Assembly: GCA_002425405.1 (NCBI GenBank)
Contig: DIME01000188.1
Location: 9,206-73,205, forward strand
Length of the DNA stretch: 64,000 bases
Reading direction: 5' to 3'
DNA from: Candidatus Accumulibacter vicinus
Lineage (GTDB): Bacteria > Pseudomonadota > Gammaproteobacteria > Burkholderiales > Rhodocyclaceae
Shown here: positions 9,529 to 19,019 of the stretch, piece after piece
Layout: every line of letters begins with the position of its first letter
Numbering within the stretch: position 1 is the first letter of the stretch
Program-made: the position numbers and the translations under genes
Notes under the pieces: model-generated
Database searches by the model: none
The model's input: the letters and a program-made list of their open reading frames with translations, nothing else
Told to the model about the DNA's origin: nothing

Positions 9529-10695
9529 TCAAGCAGTCATTGCGGTCAGCCGCTGCAAGCCGGCGACAGTGGCCTGCAGGGTTTTCAGAAAGCCGGCGAC
9601 CTGTTCTCCGCTATTGCCGCCACCGAGACTGACGCGGACCGCGCCACGGGCCAGCCCGGGATCAACCCCCATCGCCCGCAGCACATGCGATGGCTCGGGA
9701 TTGGCACTCGAACAGGCCGCGCCGCTGGCGACTGCGTAGCCGGCGCGGTCCAGGTATCCGACCAGCGTTTCGCCATCGAGTTCAGGGAACGAGAAATAAA
9801 CGGTGTTCGGGAGGCGCTCGGCAGCCTGGCCAAAGAGTGTCGCGCCGAGGCCGGTGAGGCCAGCTTCAAGCCGCCTGCGCATTTCAAGCAGCGGCTTCGC
9901 CAGCGTAGCTTGGCGCTCTGCAGCCAGGGTACAGGCGACGCCGAAACCGACGATTGCCGCTACATTCTCGGTCCCCGAACGTAGTCCGCGTTCGTGGCCA
10001 CCACCGGCAATCAGCGGCTCCAGTTCGACGCGCTTGTCGAGCACCAGCGCCGCTGCACCCTTGGGGCCGCCGATCTTGTGTGCCGACAAGGTCAGCGCAT
10101 GCACGCCAGCGGCATTGAGACGACGAAAATCGACGGCCAGCTTGCCCACCGCCTGCACCGCATCGGTGTGAAACCAGGCGCCGGCCATGCGCGCGTACTC
10201 GGCGAGTGATTCGAGATCCTGCAACACGCCGGTCTCGTTGTTGGCCAGCATCACCGAAACGATCTTCGGCTTTCGGGCCATGATCGCCGCGAAGTTGCCG
10301 ATATCGACCCGGCCGCTGGCGTCGACCGTCAGCTTCTCGAGTGTCCAGCCATGTTTGCACAATTGCTCGGCAGGTTTGATCACACAAGGGTGCTCAATCG
10401 CGCTGACGGCCAGCAGACCAGGCTTCAAACAAACTGCGGCACCCTTGATGAACAGATTGTTGGCTTCCGAACCGCCACTGGTAAACACCACTTCGCTTGC
10501 ATGCGCACCGACTGCCGCAGCGACCTGGTCACGCGCCTCGTCAATCGCCCGCCGTGCCGCACGCCCATATTCGTGCCGGCTCGAGGCATTGCCGAACCGC
10601 CCCGAAAGATAGGGCAGCATCGCCTCGAGTACCGCCGGGTCGGGCGGGGTACTGGCATTGTGGTCGAGATACACGGGCGCGAACATGGCGGTCAA
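9529..10695 (-). CDS. Second group I cysteine desulfurase (NifS/IscS-like) inside the isc operon
   Basis: A 388-residue PLP aminotransferase-fold protein, clearly a cysteine desulfurase but diverged from the neighbouring iscS product. The PLP lysine is in [12 protein letters not shown] and the catalytic cysteine in [14 protein letters not shown], with the flexible Cys loop typical of group I. It is inserted between iscR (three bases downstream of the iscR stop) and iscS, so it is probably under IscR control. It could supply sulfur to another acceptor or act as a back-up. Whether it feeds IscU is unknown. Confidence 0.88.
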   Translation of the reverse strand: MTAMFAPVYLDHNASTPPDPAVLEAMLPYLSGRFGNASSRHEYGRAARRAIDEARDQVAAAVGAHASEVVFTSGGSEANNLFIKGAAVCLKPGLLAVSAIEHPCVIKPAEQLCKHGWTLEKLTVDASGRVDIGNFAAIMARKPKIVSVMLANNETGVLQDLESLAEYARMAGAWFHTDAVQAVGKLAVDFRRLNAAGVHALTLSAHKIGGPKGAAALVLDKRVELEPLIAGGGHERGLRSGTENVAAIVGFGVACTLAAERQATLAKPLLEMRRRLEAGLTGLGATLFGQAAERLPNTVYFSFPELDGETLVGYLDRAGYAVASGAACSSANPEPSHVLRAMGVDPGLARGAVRVSLGGGNSGEQVAGFLKTLQATVAGLQRLTAMTA

Positions 10696-10698
10696 CGC

Positions 10699-11190
10699 TC
10701 AGCTTTCAAGGGCAACGGCCTTGGCGCGTGCCCGCGGCCTGCTCCGGCGCGCATCATGGACAACGGCGGCCTTGCCGCCGGTTCTCTGGAGTTGTTGATT
10801 GACGAGCTCGGCTAGCGTCACCGAACTGAGAAACTCGTACATCTTGTCGTTGAGCGTCGACCATAACTCGTGCGTCATGCAGCGCTCATCGTCGTGACAG
10901 TTCTCGCGGCCACCGCATTGCGTCGCATCGAGTGGTTCATCGACGGCACGGATGATGTCGGTAACCGTCATCTCGCTGGTTGGTCGCGCCAGACAGTAGC
11001 CACCACCGGGGCCGCGCACGCTTTCGACGAGGCCATAGCGGCGTAGCTTGCCAAACAGTTGCTCCAGATAGGAAAGGGAAATCTTCTGGCGATCGCTGAT
11101 TCCGGCCAGAGACACCGGACCTTCGCTGCAGCGCAGCGCCAGGTCGATCATCGCAGTAACTGCGAAACGTCCTTTGGTAGTTAGTCGCAT
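10699..11190 (-). CDS. iscR: IscR, Rrf2-family Fe-S-sensing transcription regulator
   Basis: A 163-residue Rrf2-family regulator with an N-terminal winged helix ([19 protein letters not shown]) and the cluster ligands C92, C98, C104 and H107 at exactly the spacing of E. coli IscR. Established role: with a [2Fe-2S] cluster it represses its own operon, so expression rises under iron limitation or oxidative stress. A GGAGGA site precedes the ATG and a near-consensus promoter lies 40-68 bases upstream. First gene of the isc operon. Confidence 0.96.
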   Translation of the reverse strand: MRLTTKGRFAVTAMIDLALRCSEGPVSLAGISDRQKISLSYLEQLFGKLRRYGLVESVRGPGGGYCLARPTSEMTVTDIIRAVDEPLDATQCGGRENCHDDERCMTHELWSTLNDKMYEFLSSVTLAELVNQQLQRTGGKAAVVHDARRSRPRARAKAVALES

Positions 11191-11209
11191 GGCTCCTCCA
11201 CGGATATTA

Positions 11210-11258
11210 GTAGTTGATCAGGTTATTAGACTATAGTGACAACTCAGCAATTAGTCAA
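11210..11258 (-). promoter_or_regulatory. iscR promoter with a candidate IscR operator
   Basis: On the minus strand TTGACT (11258-11253) and TATAGT (11235-11230) are separated by exactly 17 bases, a near-consensus sigma70 promoter whose -35 lies in the end of cysE. From 11234 down to 11210, over the -10 and start point, the sequence agrees at about 18 of 25 positions with the published type 1 IscR site (ATAS-YYGACT left half, AGTC-RRSTAT right half, recalled from E. coli). A good left half-site, ATAGTTGACT, also overlaps the -35. Autorepression is inferred. Confidence 0.6.
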
Positions 11259-12003
11259 CTATTTTACTCAAGTATTGAGGGTCGAAATGGTCAGTCGTGA
11301 CCAGCTCGTCCTTGAGCTCGACGCCGGCCTCGTCGAGTTTCCTGAGCAGCAGTTCAAAACGCCGGTCAACCTCGACCGCATGGTCGAGAAGTCCATGAAT
11401 CGCCTTGGCCAGCGGGTCATCCTGATCACCAGCCAGGGCATAGGCCGAGAAACCCAGCTGCCCGGCCATCTGCTCACGCTTCTCGGCCTGCACGCTGTCG
11501 ATGATGCGCGCCGGATTGCCCACCGCAGTGGCTCCTGGCGGTACGTTCTTGATTACCACCGCATTCGAACCGACCTTGGCCGACGCACCGATGGTGATCG
11601 GTCCGAGCACCTTGGCGCCGGCACCGATGACCACTCCATTTTCCAGCGTCGGATGCCGCCGGCCCTTGTTCCATGAAGTCCCGCCGAGGGTGACGCCGTG
11701 GTAGAGCGTGACATCGTCGCCAATGATGGCGGTCTCGCCGATCACCACTCCCATCCCGTGATCGATGAACAGACGCCGCCCGATCGTCGCACCGGGATGG
11801 ATTTCAATACCGGTGAAGAAACGACCGAGGTGCGAGACCGCGCGACCCAGCCAGCGCAGTTGATGCCTCCACAACCAGTGCGCCAGACGATGTGAGGCCA
11901 TCGCATGCACACCGGGATAACAGGTCAGCACCTCCCAGAAAGTACGGGCAGCAGGGTCACGATCGAATACCGATTGAATGTCTTCTCGCAGGTGGCTGAA
12001 CAT
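11251..12003 (-). CDS. cysE: Serine O-acetyltransferase
   Basis: A 250-residue left-handed beta-helix acetyltransferase that makes O-acetylserine from serine and acetyl-CoA, the first step of cysteine synthesis. The hexapeptide repeat region is seen around [15 protein letters not shown] and [17 protein letters not shown], with catalytic histidines in DHG and YHG. The ATG at 12003 (MFSHLREDI) was chosen over an upstream in-frame start because it has a GAAGGA site and matches the family. It sits directly upstream of the isc operon, a sensible place as cysteine is the sulfur source. Its partner cysM is at 34.7 kb. Confidence 0.93.
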   Translation of the reverse strand: MFSHLREDIQSVFDRDPAARTFWEVLTCYPGVHAMASHRLAHWLWRHQLRWLGRAVSHLGRFFTGIEIHPGATIGRRLFIDHGMGVVIGETAIIGDDVTLYHGVTLGGTSWNKGRRHPTLENGVVIGAGAKVLGPITIGASAKVGSNAVVIKNVPPGATAVGNPARIIDSVQAEKREQMAGQLGFSAYALAGDQDDPLAKAIHGLLDHAVEVDRRFELLLRKLDEAGVELKDELVTTDHFDPQYLSKIVD

Positions 12004-12061
12004 GAAAGAAAATCCTTCAGCGAAAATCCTTGTGGGAAGTAGTTCATTATACAATACCCAA

Positions 12062-12883
12062 CTATTCTGATCCACTATCATCTACGGTGTCGCTTGTACC
12101 GCTGCTCATCCTGCCATCTTTGGCGACCGGCCTTTCGACCGCGTCAAGCAGTCCGCGCAGAATGTTGATCTCGTCGCGTTCGAGCTCGACACGTCCGAAC
12201 AGGCGACGCAGCTTGGGAAGCAGCCGCCGTGGTCGCAGCGGGTCGAGAAAACCGCTGCTCACCATGACCCGTTCAAGATGCTCGAAAAACCGCTGCACAT
12301 CCTGGTGGCTCGCCGGTGGCGAAGCAAATGGCACCGCTTTGCTGAGTACCGGTGGATAGCCGTCGAAAGCCGCCAGGCGCAACTCATAACACAGCAGTTG
12401 CACCGCTGCAGCCAGATTGAGTGAGGTGTACTCTGGGTTCGCGGGGATGAAGACCGTACGCTGACAGCGCTGTACCTCGGCATTCGACAGCCCGGCAGTC
12501 TCGTTGCCAAACAATAGTGCCACCTCGCCCTCGTCGGCCCTGGCGAGAATCTCTGCCGCGGCCGAGCGCGCCGGCAGTGGCGGTGGCCCGAGGTTGCGCT
12601 GCCGCGCCGAGATTGCGCAGGTAAATACACAATCGGCCAGCGCTGCATCAATGCTCGTATACACCTCCGCCGTCACGAGAAGGCCCCCGGCCCCGGCGGC
12701 ACGGGCCAGCGCCTGGTCATCGGGAAAGTGCTTCGGATTGACCAGCAGCAGGCGCGACAGACCCATCGTCTTCATTGCGCGCGCGGCGGCACCGATGTTG
12801 CCGGGATGGCTGGTATGCGACAGGACGACGCGAACCCGGTCGAGCAGCGAGTTCGAAGATTGAGACCTGGCAGGCCGGTTCAT
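12062..12883 (-). CDS. trmJ: tRNA (Cm32/Um32) 2'-O-methyltransferase
   Basis: A 273-residue SPOUT-superfamily RNA methyltransferase. Visible motifs are the N-terminal [20 protein letters not shown] and the knot motifs [13 protein letters not shown] and [18 protein letters not shown], which bind S-adenosylmethionine. The C-terminal ~80 residues are the helical extension of TrmJ. The ATG at 12883 was used; an upstream in-frame start overlaps the suhB promoter region. The trmJ/suhB divergent pair beside iscR is conserved in Gammaproteobacteria as well. Confidence 0.9.
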   Translation of the reverse strand: MNRPARSQSSNSLLDRVRVVLSHTSHPGNIGAAARAMKTMGLSRLLLVNPKHFPDDQALARAAGAGGLLVTAEVYTSIDAALADCVFTCAISARQRNLGPPPLPARSAAAEILARADEGEVALLFGNETAGLSNAEVQRCQRTVFIPANPEYTSLNLAAAVQLLCYELRLAAFDGYPPVLSKAVPFASPPASHQDVQRFFEHLERVMVSSGFLDPLRPRRLLPKLRRLFGRVELERDEINILRGLLDAVERPVAKDGRMSSGTSDTVDDSGSE

Positions 12884-12953
12884 ATTAGAATCGGGATTCT
12901 CCCACAGCAATCGGGCCGCACACGCCGCCCGCCGGGTTCTTCAAAAGTCATCC

Positions 12954-13763
12954 ATGCATCCAGCGCTCAACATCCTCATCAAGGCGGCTCGCCGCGCCAG
13001 CCAGATCATCAATCGTGCCTCACTGGATCTCGAGCACCTGCAGGTCGCCACCAAACGTCAGAGCGATTTCGTCACGGAAGTGGATAAAGCCGCCGAAGTG
13101 GCGATTATCGAAGTGCTGCGCGAAGCGTATCCAGAATACGGCATTCTAGCAGAAGAGTCCGGTCAGACCGCCGGTAGCACCGGCACCAGCGAGTATCAGT
13201 GGATCATCGACCCGCTTGACGGCACCACCAATTTCATCCACGGTCTTCCACAATACGCGGTCTCGATTGCGCTCGCTCATCGCGGTCAGATCACCCAGTC
13301 GGTGGTATATGACACGGTCAGGAACGAGATGTTCACTGCCAGCAAGGGCGCTGGCGCCTTCCTCAACGAACGCCGCATCCGTGTCAGCAAGTGCCTCAGA
13401 CTCGAAGATGCGTTGATTGGCACCGGCTTCCCTTACCGCATCTACGATCACATCGACGCTTACCTGGCGATCTTCAAGGAACTGGCGCGAAAAACTGCCG
13501 GCCTCCGCCGCCCCGGCGCTGCTTCCCTCGATCTGGCCTACGTGGCCTGCGGACGTTTCGACGGCTTCTGGGAATTCGGCCTGTCGCCCTGGGACATCGC
13601 CGGTGGCGCGCTGTTGATTTCCGAAGCCGGCGGCCTGATCAGTGATCTCGCAGGCAACGAAAGCTACCTGCAAACCGGCAACCTGGTCGCTGGTACGCCG
13701 AAGATCTTTGCCCAATTGTTGCAGGTGATCGACAATCATCGGACGGCGGGGTTGACGGCGTGA
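12954..13763 (+). CDS. suhB: Inositol-1-monophosphatase family protein SuhB
   Basis: A 269-residue Mg2+-dependent phosphatase of the inositol monophosphatase superfamily. The metal-site motifs are clear: EVDKAAE, ILAEESG, WIIDPLDGTTNFIHG and WDIAGGALLISEAGG. In E. coli SuhB hydrolyses inositol-1-phosphate and also takes part in rRNA antitermination complexes. Divergent from trmJ; a 14-base inverted repeat (AGAATC GG GATTCT, 12887-12900) lies between them. It is convergent with the EEP gene downstream. Confidence 0.93.
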   Translation: MHPALNILIKAARRASQIINRASLDLEHLQVATKRQSDFVTEVDKAAEVAIIEVLREAYPEYGILAEESGQTAGSTGTSEYQWIIDPLDGTTNFIHGLPQYAVSIALAHRGQITQSVVYDTVRNEMFTASKGAGAFLNERRIRVSKCLRLEDALIGTGFPYRIYDHIDAYLAIFKELARKTAGLRRPGAASLDLAYVACGRFDGFWEFGLSPWDIAGGALLISEAGGLISDLAGNESYLQTGNLVAGTPKIFAQLLQVIDNHRTAGLTA

Positions 13764-13809
13764 ATAGTGAATAGGCCGAAGAACCGTTGACGGCGGTGAT
13801 GGCCTGCCG

Positions 13810-14622
13810 TCAGAGTTCGAGTTCCGCAATCAGCGGCGCGTGATCCGAGCAGCGAGCCCAGGACAGTCCCTTGGGGACCTGCATTTCGAGTATCTGGAAG
13901 CCGCGCACGTAGATGCGATCCAGTGTCAGCCAAGGGGCAAAACTCGGAAAGGTGCGTGCCACGCCAGCCTGCGTATCACTGGCGGTGCGCCAGGGCAGCA
14001 ACCAGTCGAGAACGCCGCGGTCGGGGATTGCCGACGCGGCTGCCTCGCCCACTTCATCGACACCCAACCGGTCGCGCAGCAGACTATCGACTCGCTGTTG
14101 CCAGTCGTTGAAGTCGCCGGCAATGATCAGCGGCGCCTTGGCGGGTACTTCGCGCTGCACGAAATCCGCCAGAAAAGTGGCCTGCCGCAGGCGGCTGCGC
14201 TTGATCAGGCCGAAATGGACGCAGATCAGGTGCACCTCACGGCCCTTGCCCCGGCCGAAGCGCACCACGGCGTGCAGCAGGCCGCGCTTTTCAAGGATAT
14301 GGTCGGAGATGTCGTGGTTGGTGAAGTCGACAATCCGATGGCGCGAGAGGATGGCATTCCCGTGATGGCCATGCGGATAAACCGCATTCATGCCGTAGGC
14401 GCGGTGTGCGTAAGCGCCAGTGGCCAGAAAATCGAGCTGGGTACCCGATAATGGGTAGCCAGGCTGACGGACCAGCCGTTCATTGCGGTCCTGCACCTCC
14501 TGCAGGAAAACGATGTCGGCATCGATGGCGTCGAGCGCCATGCGTACGTCGTGGATGCGTGGCCGCCCGCGGATACCGGTGACGCCCTTGTGGATGTTGT
14601 AGGTAGCAACCCGGAGCCTCAT
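13810..14622 (-). CDS. Endonuclease/exonuclease/phosphatase (EEP) family protein
   Basis: A 270-residue DNase I-fold hydrolase. The family signature runs ATYNIHKG, VFLQEV, HGNAILSR, GDFNDW, DRIY and CSDHAPL, giving all metal and catalytic residues. It looks like the YbhP/ECM-type small EEP proteins, often found near cardiolipin synthase, which is absent here. Substrate (nucleic acid or phospholipid-type phosphodiester) cannot be decided. No signal peptide. It follows the uncharacterised lipoprotein gene on the same strand by about 30 bases. Confidence 0.85.
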   Translation of the reverse strand: MRLRVATYNIHKGVTGIRGRPRIHDVRMALDAIDADIVFLQEVQDRNERLVRQPGYPLSGTQLDFLATGAYAHRAYGMNAVYPHGHHGNAILSRHRIVDFTNHDISDHILEKRGLLHAVVRFGRGKGREVHLICVHFGLIKRSRLRQATFLADFVQREVPAKAPLIIAGDFNDWQQRVDSLLRDRLGVDEVGEAAASAIPDRGVLDWLLPWRTASDTQAGVARTFPSFAPWLTLDRIYVRGFQILEMQVPKGLSWARCSDHAPLIAELEL

Positions 14623-14653
14623 GGCAGGGTCTGGCAGGTGGCTGGCTGAGGCT

Positions 14654-16108
14654 TCACGGCAAACGTTCGAAGTAGCGATCGATCAGGGTCGGATCGTCGA
14701 AATGGCGGCGCCCGACGAAAGCCGTCGCATGCCGCCCCCATTGCCGCATCTGCCCGGCGCTGATCACCCCCATCGGCCAGAAGTAGAAGCGTTCGCGCCG
14801 CTCGCTGCCGGCAATCAGCCCATCCGGAGTAAAAGCGCTGCGGTTGCCGCCGTCAGGTAAGGGTAGCGCACGCAGCTCGTCGTCGTCGCGCAGCACGAGT
14901 GCGACGCTGCGATCCTGTCTCGCAACGTCGATTTCAACCCGCTGCAGATAGTGCGTGCCAGCTGCGAGTTTCAGCACGACGCGCTCGTGCGTCGCCGGCG
15001 AGCGGAGCGTTTGGGGGGAAAACAGGTTTTCATCGATGCTCTCGGTTTGCGGTCGCGCCCGTACCTGCTGGGTCGGTATGAACAGATGATAGCAGCCACA
15101 GGGATGAATCGTGTCATAGACCAGGGGAGTGCCGTCCTCGGCCAGGGTGACGCGCCACATCAGGCCATCGAGCCGCCCGGCCAGGACGTCGTAGGCATGC
15201 ACCGGTGGGCGTGCCGGAAACCATGCAGTGTATATCAGTTGTAGCGACCAGCGCCCACTGAAGCGTGCGTGGCTGGTGCGCACGTACAGCACCGGCTGGT
15301 CGAGGGCAACACCGATCCGCAGCCGGCCATCAGAATCGATCCGCCAGACCAGTGCGCCGGGGTAATCGGCGTCGCTCGCCGTGGCAATGTCGAGTTGCGG
15401 GGCGTGGCGAAGGATCAGGCTGTTCAGTGTCTGTCGGGAGAGCACTGGCAGGCCAAGTTCGGGCAACTCAAGCAGCGCTGGCATGGCGGTCAGGGATTCA
15501 CTGACGGTGTAGCGCCGACGCATGGCGGCAAACGGGTCAGTCGCGGCCTGTGCGGCAAACTCCGCCAGCGTGTCGCGCTGCCAGTTCCGGATGCCGGCAG
15601 CGAAAGCGTAGCGTGTCAGCGGATAGAGACCCAGCGCACGCATCCCGGTCGAGTAGTCGTCGGGCACCTGGACTGCTTCGAGCAACGCCGGCAGCTCGTG
15701 CTGATCGGCCCATGCCAGCAGTTGCCGGCAAGCGGTCAGCGCGTCGGCCAAGGCAGTAGCGTCGTGACTGGCATTGCCAAGTTCGATGCGCCGCGCGGCG
15801 GCATCCAGCACCGCCAGCGCAGCGCTCCAGGCCTGTGCCTGCGGCGCGGTCAAGTCGCTCTGCGCTGCCATCTGGGCGAGAACACGATCGACCCGCCGGT
15901 AGGGAAAACCTGGTACACGCGGCGCTTGTGCATCACGTGTGCCTGCCTCGTCGATCAGTCGGTCGCTTACCTGGAAAAGTCGCGCGCAATCCCCTAAGGC
16001 GTCGTCCTGCTGCAGACGCTGCGCGACCGGCGCGTATCCATAGGGGTCCGGACTTGCACAGCCGGCGAGCAGGCCGCAGCACAGAGCGATGGCGAGACCG
16101 TTCGTCAT
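14654..16108 (-). CDS. Uncharacterised lipoprotein with an HPCGCYH motif
   Basis: A 484-residue protein with a lipoprotein signal (hydrophobic stretch then LLAGC, lipid-modified Cys17), hence probably anchored in the outer or inner membrane facing the periplasm. No catalytic domain was recognised. The most striking feature is HPCGCYH at residues 335-341, a Cys-Gly-Cys between two histidines, preceded by a beta-rich stretch and followed by further beta segments to the C-terminus; it looks like a possible metal or thiol site. Residues 40-200 are helical. Its start overlaps the stop of the upstream SRPBCC gene by four bases (ATGA), so the two are coupled. Confidence 0.75.
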   Translation of the reverse strand: MTNGLAIALCCGLLAGCASPDPYGYAPVAQRLQQDDALGDCARLFQVSDRLIDEAGTRDAQAPRVPGFPYRRVDRVLAQMAAQSDLTAPQAQAWSAALAVLDAAARRIELGNASHDATALADALTACRQLLAWADQHELPALLEAVQVPDDYSTGMRALGLYPLTRYAFAAGIRNWQRDTLAEFAAQAATDPFAAMRRRYTVSESLTAMPALLELPELGLPVLSRQTLNSLILRHAPQLDIATASDADYPGALVWRIDSDGRLRIGVALDQPVLYVRTSHARFSGRWSLQLIYTAWFPARPPVHAYDVLAGRLDGLMWRVTLAEDGTPLVYDTIHPCGCYHLFIPTQQVRARPQTESIDENLFSPQTLRSPATHERVVLKLAAGTHYLQRVEIDVARQDRSVALVLRDDDELRALPLPDGGNRSAFTPDGLIAGSERRERFYFWPMGVISAGQMRQWGRHATAFVGRRHFDDPTLIDRYFERLP

Positions 16109-16803
16109 TCGGCAGGCTCCGCAGCGACCAGTAGCGCCTGTCGCCTCTCGATCTCGCGCAGCATCGCCTCGAACTGCGCGCGCATCGTGGCTCGCACGGC
16201 GGCAATGCCGAACAGCGGGCCGATCACCGGGGGGAGCGGCCGCGTCAGTTCGAACTGCGCGTCGTAGTCCAGCCGCACCCCGGCACGTTGCGCCAAGCGG
16301 ATTGCGCTCAGCGTGTAACGGCCGCTGAAGCTGCGCAGCGTCGGCTCACCCGCGTCCAGGGGATTCGCATCCATGCGCGCCAGCACCATCGTATAGGGAA
16401 GGTGCTGAACCGCCAGGCGGACCCGTACCGGCAGGTCGATAAAGAATACCGAGAACACGCCGACCTGCTCGATAATGAGCTGGTTTCCTGCACGCGCGAG
16501 AACGCGTGCGCGCGTCACTCCAGGAATGAACTCGCGCAGGCGCTCATAGTCGGTCAGCGCTTCCCAAACCACGCGCTGATCGGCGACCAACTGCGCGCTG
16601 GCTCGCACGCTGTAGATTTCACCGTCGAGCGACACCTCGATGCGGGCCGTTGCGCCACCGGCTGCATCGCTCTGCGCCAGGGCATCGGACGCAATCATCA
16701 GTGACATCAGAGCCACCAGCACGCCCTGCGAGAAGCTGCGTGCGGCTGGACGCAGCGGTGCAGCGAGTGGTCGTCTGGTATACTGCACAGTCTTGGCAGA
16801 CAT
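16105..16803 (-). CDS. Exported SRPBCC (START/Coq10-like) family protein
   Basis: A 232-residue protein with an N-terminal export signal (positively charged lead, hydrophobic core near residues 27-38, cleavage near DALAQ) and a helix-grip domain: '[26 protein letters not shown]' is split as [13 protein letters not shown] and [10 protein letters not shown], typical of polyketide-cyclase/Coq10 proteins that bind hydrophobic ligands. Start at 16803 was chosen over an in-frame ATG seven codons upstream that would overlap the divergent gene. It is translationally coupled to the HPCGCYH lipoprotein, which suggests a common envelope function, perhaps lipid or quinone binding. Function unknown. Confidence 0.7.
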   Translation of the reverse strand: MSAKTVQYTRRPLAAPLRPAARSFSQGVLVALMSLMIASDALAQSDAAGGATARIEVSLDGEIYSVRASAQLVADQRVVWEALTDYERLREFIPGVTRARVLARAGNQLIIEQVGVFSVFFIDLPVRVRLAVQHLPYTMVLARMDANPLDAGEPTLRSFSGRYTLSAIRLAQRAGVRLDYDAQFELTRPLPPVIGPLFGIAAVRATMRAQFEAMLREIERRQALLVAAEPAE

Positions 16804-16822
16804 TCCCCTACGACCGTCGAAC

Positions 16823-17455
16823 ATGAAATATCAGATCATCCCGGTGACCCCTTTCGAGCAGAACTGCAGCCTGCTCTGGTGCGAGCAAACCAGGCGCGGT
16901 GCCGTCGTCGATCCGGGTGGTGATGTATCGCGCATCCTGCGCGCAGTTTCGGCCAACGGCGTCGAGCTGGAGAAGATTCTCGTCACGCACGGTCATATCG
17001 ACCACGCTGGCGCCGTAGCTGATCTGGCGGATCGTTTGTCCCTGCCGATCGAAGGACCGCAGCGCGAAGACCAGTTCTGGATTGACGGCATGCCGGTACA
17101 GAGCAGGATGTTCGGCTTTGCCAACGTGCGGGCCTTTACGCCTGACCGCTGGCTCGTCCAGGGCGACAAGGTATCGTTCGGCAAGGTCGAAATGGACGTC
17201 CTGCATTGTCCTGGCCATACGCCTGGGCACGTGGTTTTCTTCAACCAACCGGGCCGCTTGGCGATCGTTGGCGACGTACTGTTCCAGGGCTCGATTGGCC
17301 GTACCGATTTTCCGAAAGGCGATTTCAATACGCTGATTTCTTCGATCCGCAATCGGCTCTGGCCGCTCGGTGACGATGTCGTCTTCATTCCTGGTCACGG
17401 ACCGATGTCCACTTTCGGAGCCGAGAGACGCAGCAATCCTTTCTGCGGAGACTAA
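16823..17455 (+). CDS. MBL-fold metallo-hydrolase (glyoxalase II-like, YcbL group)
   Basis: A 210-residue metallo-beta-lactamase-fold hydrolase starting [15 protein letters not shown]. The metal motif [10 protein letters not shown], then [23 protein letters not shown] and FIPGHGP provide all zinc ligands. Short glyoxalase II-like proteins of this type hydrolyse thioesters such as S-lactoylglutathione. It has a weak Shine-Dalgarno region and a TATACT box at 16779-16784, about 40 bases upstream. Divergent from the SRPBCC gene and convergent with lpd. Confidence 0.88.
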   Translation: MKYQIIPVTPFEQNCSLLWCEQTRRGAVVDPGGDVSRILRAVSANGVELEKILVTHGHIDHAGAVADLADRLSLPIEGPQREDQFWIDGMPVQSRMFGFANVRAFTPDRWLVQGDKVSFGKVEMDVLHCPGHTPGHVVFFNQPGRLAIVGDVLFQGSIGRTDFPKGDFNTLISSIRNRLWPLGDDVVFIPGHGPMSTFGAERRSNPFCGD

Positions 17456-17497
17456 CGATCAGTTCTCCGGACGCTGGACCATCCTCTCGTTCAGTTC

Positions 17498-18934
17498 CTA
17501 GAAGTGCAGCGGCCGCTTGTCGCAAGCCAGTGCAGCTTCGTGGACCACCTCCGACAATGTCGGATGCGCATGGCAAATGCGCGCCAGATCCTCGGCGGCA
17601 GCGCCGAACTCCATCGCCACGACACCCTCCGAGATCAGCTCGGAAGCATTCGCGCCGATGATATGGACACCGAGGATGCGGTCGGTCGTGGCGCAGGCAA
17701 GCATCTTGACGAAGCCGCTCGGGTCGCCCATGCCAAGCGCACGACCGTTCGCGGCAAACGGAATCTTGCCGGCTTTGTAGGCGACACCTTCAGCCTTCAA
17801 TTGCTGTTCGGTCTTGCCCACCCAGGCGATCTCCGGACTGGTGTAAATCACCCATGGGACAGTCTCGTGATTACAATGCCCGGACTGACCAGCCATGATC
17901 TCGGCGACCATGACACCCTCCTCCATTGCCTTGTGCGCCAGCATCGGGCCGGCGACGACATCACCCACTGCCCACACGCCGGGAAGATTGGTACGGCATT
18001 GGGCATCGACTTCGATCTGGCCTCGCTCGGTCAGTTTTAGACCCACCTTGTCGGCATCCAGGCCATCCGTGTTGGGGATGCGTCCGATCGAGACAATCAG
18101 TCGATCGGCATCGAGTTTCTGCTCGCTGCCGTCCCTGCCGGTATAGTCGATCGAAACCCCTTTCTGGGAAATCTTGACATCACCGATTTCGATTCCGGTA
18201 ATGATCTTCAGACCCTGTTTGGCAAAAATCTTGGCGGCTTCCTTGGCCACGTCAATATCGGTGACCGAAAGAAATTCCGGTAGCGCTTCAAGGATGGTCA
18301 CTTCGGCACCCAGGCGACGCCAGACACTGCCCATCTCAAGGCCGATGACGCCAGCACCGATGACCGCGAGCCTCTTCGGAACAGCATTGAGGTCGAGCGC
18401 ACCGATGTTATCGCAAACAATCTCGTTATCGACCGGTACTCCGGGCAGATGACGGGCCTTGGAACCGGTAGCCACGATTATCTGCCTAGCCTCGACCAGG
18501 GTGTCACCTACCCTGATCTGCCAGAGCCCGCTTTCAGCCGAGTCCTTGCGCCCGACAAATGCACCGTGCCCATTGAGCAGGGTAACCTTGTTTTTCTTGA
18601 AGAGGCCCTTGATGCCGCTGGTCAGCTGTTTGACGATACCATCCTTGCGACCGATCATCCTGGCCACATCGATGGCCGGCGTACCGACACAGATCCCCTG
18701 ATCAGCAAAGCTGTGCCCGCTCTCCTCAAAGAGGTGCGAGGTATGCAGCAGCGCTTTCGAAGGAATGCAACCAACGTTCAGGCAGGTACCGCCAAGACGC
18801 GGTTCTCCCTTGGGATCGGCATAGGCATTCGATTCACAGCAGGCGACATTGAAACCAAGCTGTGCGGCCCGAATGGCGGCAATGTAGCCACCCGGGCCAC
18901 CACCGATAACGAGAATGTCAAATTGTTTGGACAT
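17498..18934 (-). CDS. lpd: Dihydrolipoamide dehydrogenase (E3)
   Basis: A 478-residue FAD disulfide oxidoreductase. FAD site [15 protein letters not shown], redox cysteines C51 and C56 in [16 protein letters not shown] site [12 protein letters not shown] and the catalytic pair H457/E462 in HAHPTLSE are all present. It reoxidises lipoyl groups of the 2-oxoglutarate dehydrogenase complex, as shown by its place after sucA and sucB. The upstream gap from sucB is 85 bases. Confidence 0.95.
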   Translation of the reverse strand: MSKQFDILVIGGGPGGYIAAIRAAQLGFNVACCESNAYADPKGEPRLGGTCLNVGCIPSKALLHTSHLFEESGHSFADQGICVGTPAIDVARMIGRKDGIVKQLTSGIKGLFKKNKVTLLNGHGAFVGRKDSAESGLWQIRVGDTLVEARQIIVATGSKARHLPGVPVDNEIVCDNIGALDLNAVPKRLAVIGAGVIGLEMGSVWRRLGAEVTILEALPEFLSVTDIDVAKEAAKIFAKQGLKIITGIEIGDVKISQKGVSIDYTGRDGSEQKLDADRLIVSIGRIPNTDGLDADKVGLKLTERGQIEVDAQCRTNLPGVWAVGDVVAGPMLAHKAMEEGVMVAEIMAGQSGHCNHETVPWVIYTSPEIAWVGKTEQQLKAEGVAYKAGKIPFAANGRALGMGDPSGFVKMLACATTDRILGVHIIGANASELISEGVVAMEFGAAAEDLARICHAHPTLSEVVHEAALACDKRPLHF

Positions 18935-19019
18935 GATTGATTCCCTTTCTAATGGTCATGACTTCTCAAGACACTCCCGATTCATGATCCGTGATGATCC
19001 GTGCCTCGGTGGCGAGAGG

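Noticed and set aside
13788..13812. TGACGGC/GCCGTCA inverted repeat between suhB and the EEP gene
   Set aside because: Seven-base stem without a T run; could be a weak bidirectional terminator but not convincing.
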